From Bacillota bacterium (GTDB lineage Bacteria; Bacillota; Clostridia; Acetivibrionales; JAKOSZ01): a stretch of DNA of 5,309 bases. The notes beneath the pieces were generated by a model, which saw nothing but the letters and a program-made list of their open reading frames with translations, searched no databases and had not been told where the DNA came from. Where the stretch lies: contig JAKOSZ010000128.1 of assembly GCA_029776555.1 (NCBI GenBank), forward strand, positions 1 through 5,309, read 5' to 3'. Each line of letters opens with the position of its first letter. Within the stretch, counting starts at the first letter, position 1. Below are positions 4,221 through 5,309 of the stretch, in pieces. Both the position numbers and the translations under genes were made by a program.

Positions 4221-4309
4221 GTGGATTATGGCTTCCGCCGACATCCCCTTAAAAGGGGATGTTTCGCCGGGGAGCCGCCCCGGCTCATCGGGGCGGATTA
4301 AATATCCAC
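4221..4309 (-). ncRNA. Hammerhead ribozyme, type I, copy A (best structured)
   Basis: Minus strand, in RNA order: outer stem I GUGGAU (4309-4304), internal loop AUUUAA, inner stem I UCCGCC (4297-4292), box CCGAUGA (4291-4285), stem II GCCGGGG/CCCCGGC with loop CGGCU (4284-4266), GAA(A) at 4265-4262, stem III ACAUCCCC/GGGGAUGU with a six-base loop (4262-4255/4248-4241), cleavage residue C at 4240, inner stem I GGCGGA (4239-4234), internal loop AGCCAUA, outer stem I AUCCAC (4226-4221). The cleavage triplet is the classical GUC and all helices pair perfectly. One core base departs from consensus: the U of CUGANGA is C at 4290. This may lower activity strongly or be a sequencing difference. It lies in the 3' untranslated region of the 80-residue gene. 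Confidence 0.82.
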
Positions 4310-4364
4310 CACCTGCCCCAGTGAACATTCGTCAGCCTGTGATACTTTGGCGAGTGAGCAGGCT

Positions 4365-4607
4365 CTATTGTTGGATTGAATTGATAAGCATTTCTTTTAC
4401 AGTCGCCAATCTTTTGCTATTCCTGCGCTGTTTTAGGTTATATAAGTGATTACTAATAATTTGGAGTTTTGCGTTTGATAATACTTTGTTGCCATTAAGC
4501 TCAAGAGCGATGTCCCATAAGTAATTTAAATTTTCGGATTGCCGAATTTTATCAAGTTGTGATTTTAGATGAGAAACGCTTAAATTATACGTTGCCTGTG
4601 TTATCAT
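4365..4607 (-). CDS. Unrecognised A+T-rich 80-residue protein
   Basis: I do not recognise this protein. It is polar and probably mostly helical, with heptad-like hydrophobic spacing through NLSVSHLKSQLDKIRQ and a second helix-rich half (LSNAKLQIISNHLYNLKQ) followed by basic RRNSKR. It has no cysteine, signal peptide or membrane segment. Start: the ATG at 4607 follows AAGGAGG at 4614-4620 by six bases. Base composition is clearly richer in A+T than the EXLDI gene upstream, suggesting a different origin. It follows the EXLDI gene by 48 bases, across a stem-loop, so the two are likely cotranscribed. The stop at 4365 is 55 bases before ribozyme copy A. Confidence 0.7.
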   Translation of the reverse strand: MITQATYNLSVSHLKSQLDKIRQSENLNYLWDIALELNGNKVLSNAKLQIISNHLYNLKQRRNSKRLATVKEMLINSIQQ

Positions 4608-4623
4608 TACTTTCCTCCTTTCT

Positions 4624-4642
4624 GCCGGGAAACACTCCCGGC
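4624..4642. repeat. GCCGGGA/TCCCGGC stem-loop, copy 2
   Basis: Arms at 4624-4630 and 4636-4642 with a five-base AACAC loop. It lies between the EXLDI stop and the ribosome-binding site of the 80-residue gene, three bases from that site. No U-tract follows it leftward, so it looks more like a processing or translation-control hairpin than a terminator. Confidence 0.85.
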
Positions 4643-4655
4643 GGGGGCTGATGGA

Positions 4656-5174
4656 CTACTCTATCCACTCGGCCAGATCTTGGCCGATTGCCTCGGCGGC
4701 CTCTTGGAGGATGTCGCCGGGCACAACGACCTCCCAGTCGGGGTCAAGAGTGCCGGCGACCCTCTGGTCGTACCCGGGGAGACTCTCGAGGACTGCGTAA
4801 TCCGCATAGCCGCTCTCCTTGTCCCACCGGGACCAGCGCATCCACCGGATAACAATTTTGCCAGTCTGGGTCTGGTAGATCCGGTAGTCGAAACCCCTGT
4901 CGTCCCGGGACGCTAGCTGGCCCGTATATACAGTCCCTTCGGCCAGCTTGCGGCCCAGGAATTTGACCGGCCGGGTGTCGCTATCCCCTTGCGGCCGCCA
5001 GACTCCTACTTTGAGGGTGATTTCCTCGAACCCTCTTTTTCTGGCTTCCTCCGTGGCGACAAGCCGCCGCAGGGCCTCCGCTATTGTGGCGGAGAGATTG
5101 TCTCCGCCGAGCTGTTCGGCCTTCTCGAACAGCTCAACATCCTCTTCCCTAACATAGATGGTCTTGTTTGGCAC
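4656..5174 (-). CDS. EXLDI-like family protein with ribbon-helix-helix-type N-terminus
   Basis: 172 residues. The N-terminus MPNKTIYVREEDVELFEKAE, then GGDNLSATIAEALRRLVATE (23-42) and EEARKRGFEEITLKVG (43-57), resembles the EXLDI family, which is known mainly by sequence and has no established function. Residues 1-40 have the strand-helix-helix layout of small ribbon-helix-helix DNA-binding domains. The C-terminal part has a strand-rich stretch (YRIYQTQTGKIVIRWMRW, 97-114), like the family's second domain. Start: the codon is GTG at 5174, supported by AAAGGAGGT at 5181-5189 with about seven bases of spacing. It may be a regulator, possibly of its own operon; this is inference. The gene is visibly G+C-rich, unlike the next gene. 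First gene of the right-hand leftward unit. Confidence 0.72.
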   Translation of the reverse strand: MPNKTIYVREEDVELFEKAEQLGGDNLSATIAEALRRLVATEEARKRGFEEITLKVGVWRPQGDSDTRPVKFLGRKLAEGTVYTGQLASRDDRGFDYRIYQTQTGKIVIRWMRWSRWDKESGYADYAVLESLPGYDQRVAGTLDPDWEVVVPGDILQEAAEAIGQDLAEWIE

Positions 5175-5203
5175 AATAAGACCTCCTTTGTTTGTTTATT
5201 TTT

Positions 5204-5223
5204 GCCGGGAAAACCCTCCCGGC
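5204..5223. repeat. GCCGGGA/TCCCGGC stem-loop, copy 3
   Basis: Arms at 5204-5210 and 5217-5223 with a six-base loop. In the leftward RNA it precedes the EXLDI ribosome-binding site by about 14 bases and is separated from it by an A-rich spacer, mirroring copy 2 before the next gene. Confidence 0.85.
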
Positions 5224-5309
5224 ACGAAGCATATTCCCGCCCGGGCACCCAGTGCCCGCCGGTGACCAACCGGCCAGGGTCGCTTTTTCGGTGTTCCCCT
5301 CCGCCTGCC
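5224..5309. other. Upstream region of the EXLDI gene with two adjoining hairpins
   Basis: CGGGCAC/GTGCCCG (5242-5248/5252-5258, three-base loop) and GCCGGT/ACCGGC (5258-5263/5269-5274, five-base loop) stand back to back. Short frames remain open through this stretch on the minus strand, but none shows a recognisable protein, so no gene is called. A promoter for the EXLDI unit is not evident and may lie beyond the window. Confidence 0.5.

Noticed and set aside
4329..4335. Isolated CUGACGA box on the minus strand just upstream of ribozyme copy A
   Set aside because: No stem II, GAAA or matching stem I partner follows it apart from those used by copy A, so it does not form a separate hammerhead.
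3671..4348. Eleven-base direct repeat TGTGATACTTT at 3671-3681 and 4338-4348, flanking the ribozyme region
   Set aside because: It could be read as a target duplication of an inserted element, but a few exact 11-base repeats are expected by chance in a window this long and no terminal inverted repeats accompany it.
4108..4449. Plus-strand frame of 113 codons
   Set aside because: It runs antisense through two ribozymes and the end of the 80-residue gene, has no ribosome-binding site, and its sequence is explained by the paired RNA helices.
5081..5269. Minus-strand frame of 62 codons overlapping the EXLDI start
   Set aside because: Its sequence is the EXLDI gene and its leader hairpins read in another frame, and it lacks a ribosome-binding site.

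Overview
The window looks like part of a prophage or other mobile element from a Gram-positive bacterium, most likely a Firmicute of the Clostridia/Peptococcaceae kind. The reasons are near-perfect AAGGAGG ribosome-binding sites before almost every gene, short overlapping genes on one strand, and a phage-type recombination set. The assignment to Clostridia is inference. All supported genes lie on the minus strand, so transcription runs from right to left.

Right part (about 4365-5309): a GTG-started EXLDI-like protein with a ribbon-helix-helix-type N-terminus, then an A+T-rich gene for an unrecognised 80-residue protein. A stem-loop with arms GCCGGGA/TCCCGGC lies in front of each unit and recurs a third time further left.

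Middle part (about 3435-4364): there is no intact gene, but the minus strand shows three tandem type I hammerhead ribozymes (4221-4309, 4119-4190, 3836-3899). Each has the three-helix junction, a CUGANGA-like box (one copy has a substitution), GAAA, a closed stem III ending in GUC, GUA or AUA, and a shared GGAAGCCA 3' flank. A broken HicB-like antitoxin reading frame lies between the second and third ribozymes. A strong intrinsic terminator at 3623-3661, with its U-tract in the leftward direction, closes this unit.

Left part (177-3434): a compact leftward recombination operon. It encodes an ERF-family single-strand annealing protein, a 47-residue basic protein, a single-stranded DNA-binding protein (SSB), a HAD-type phosphatase/nucleotidase-like protein and a Cas4-like PD-(D/E)XK nuclease with four cysteines placed for an Fe-S cluster. 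Together these can resect DNA ends, coat single strands and anneal homologous strands. Several gene ends overlap the next start, and the starts chosen here are set by internal ribosome-binding sites. The left edge (1-about 186) carries a CCCACGAC/GTCGTGGG hairpin typical of IS200/IS605-type ends, abutting the nuclease stop codon.

The main discovery candidate is the ribozyme array downstream of the EXLDI/80-residue unit. If active, it would cut that transcript at three places and release RNAs of about 111 and 286 nt.
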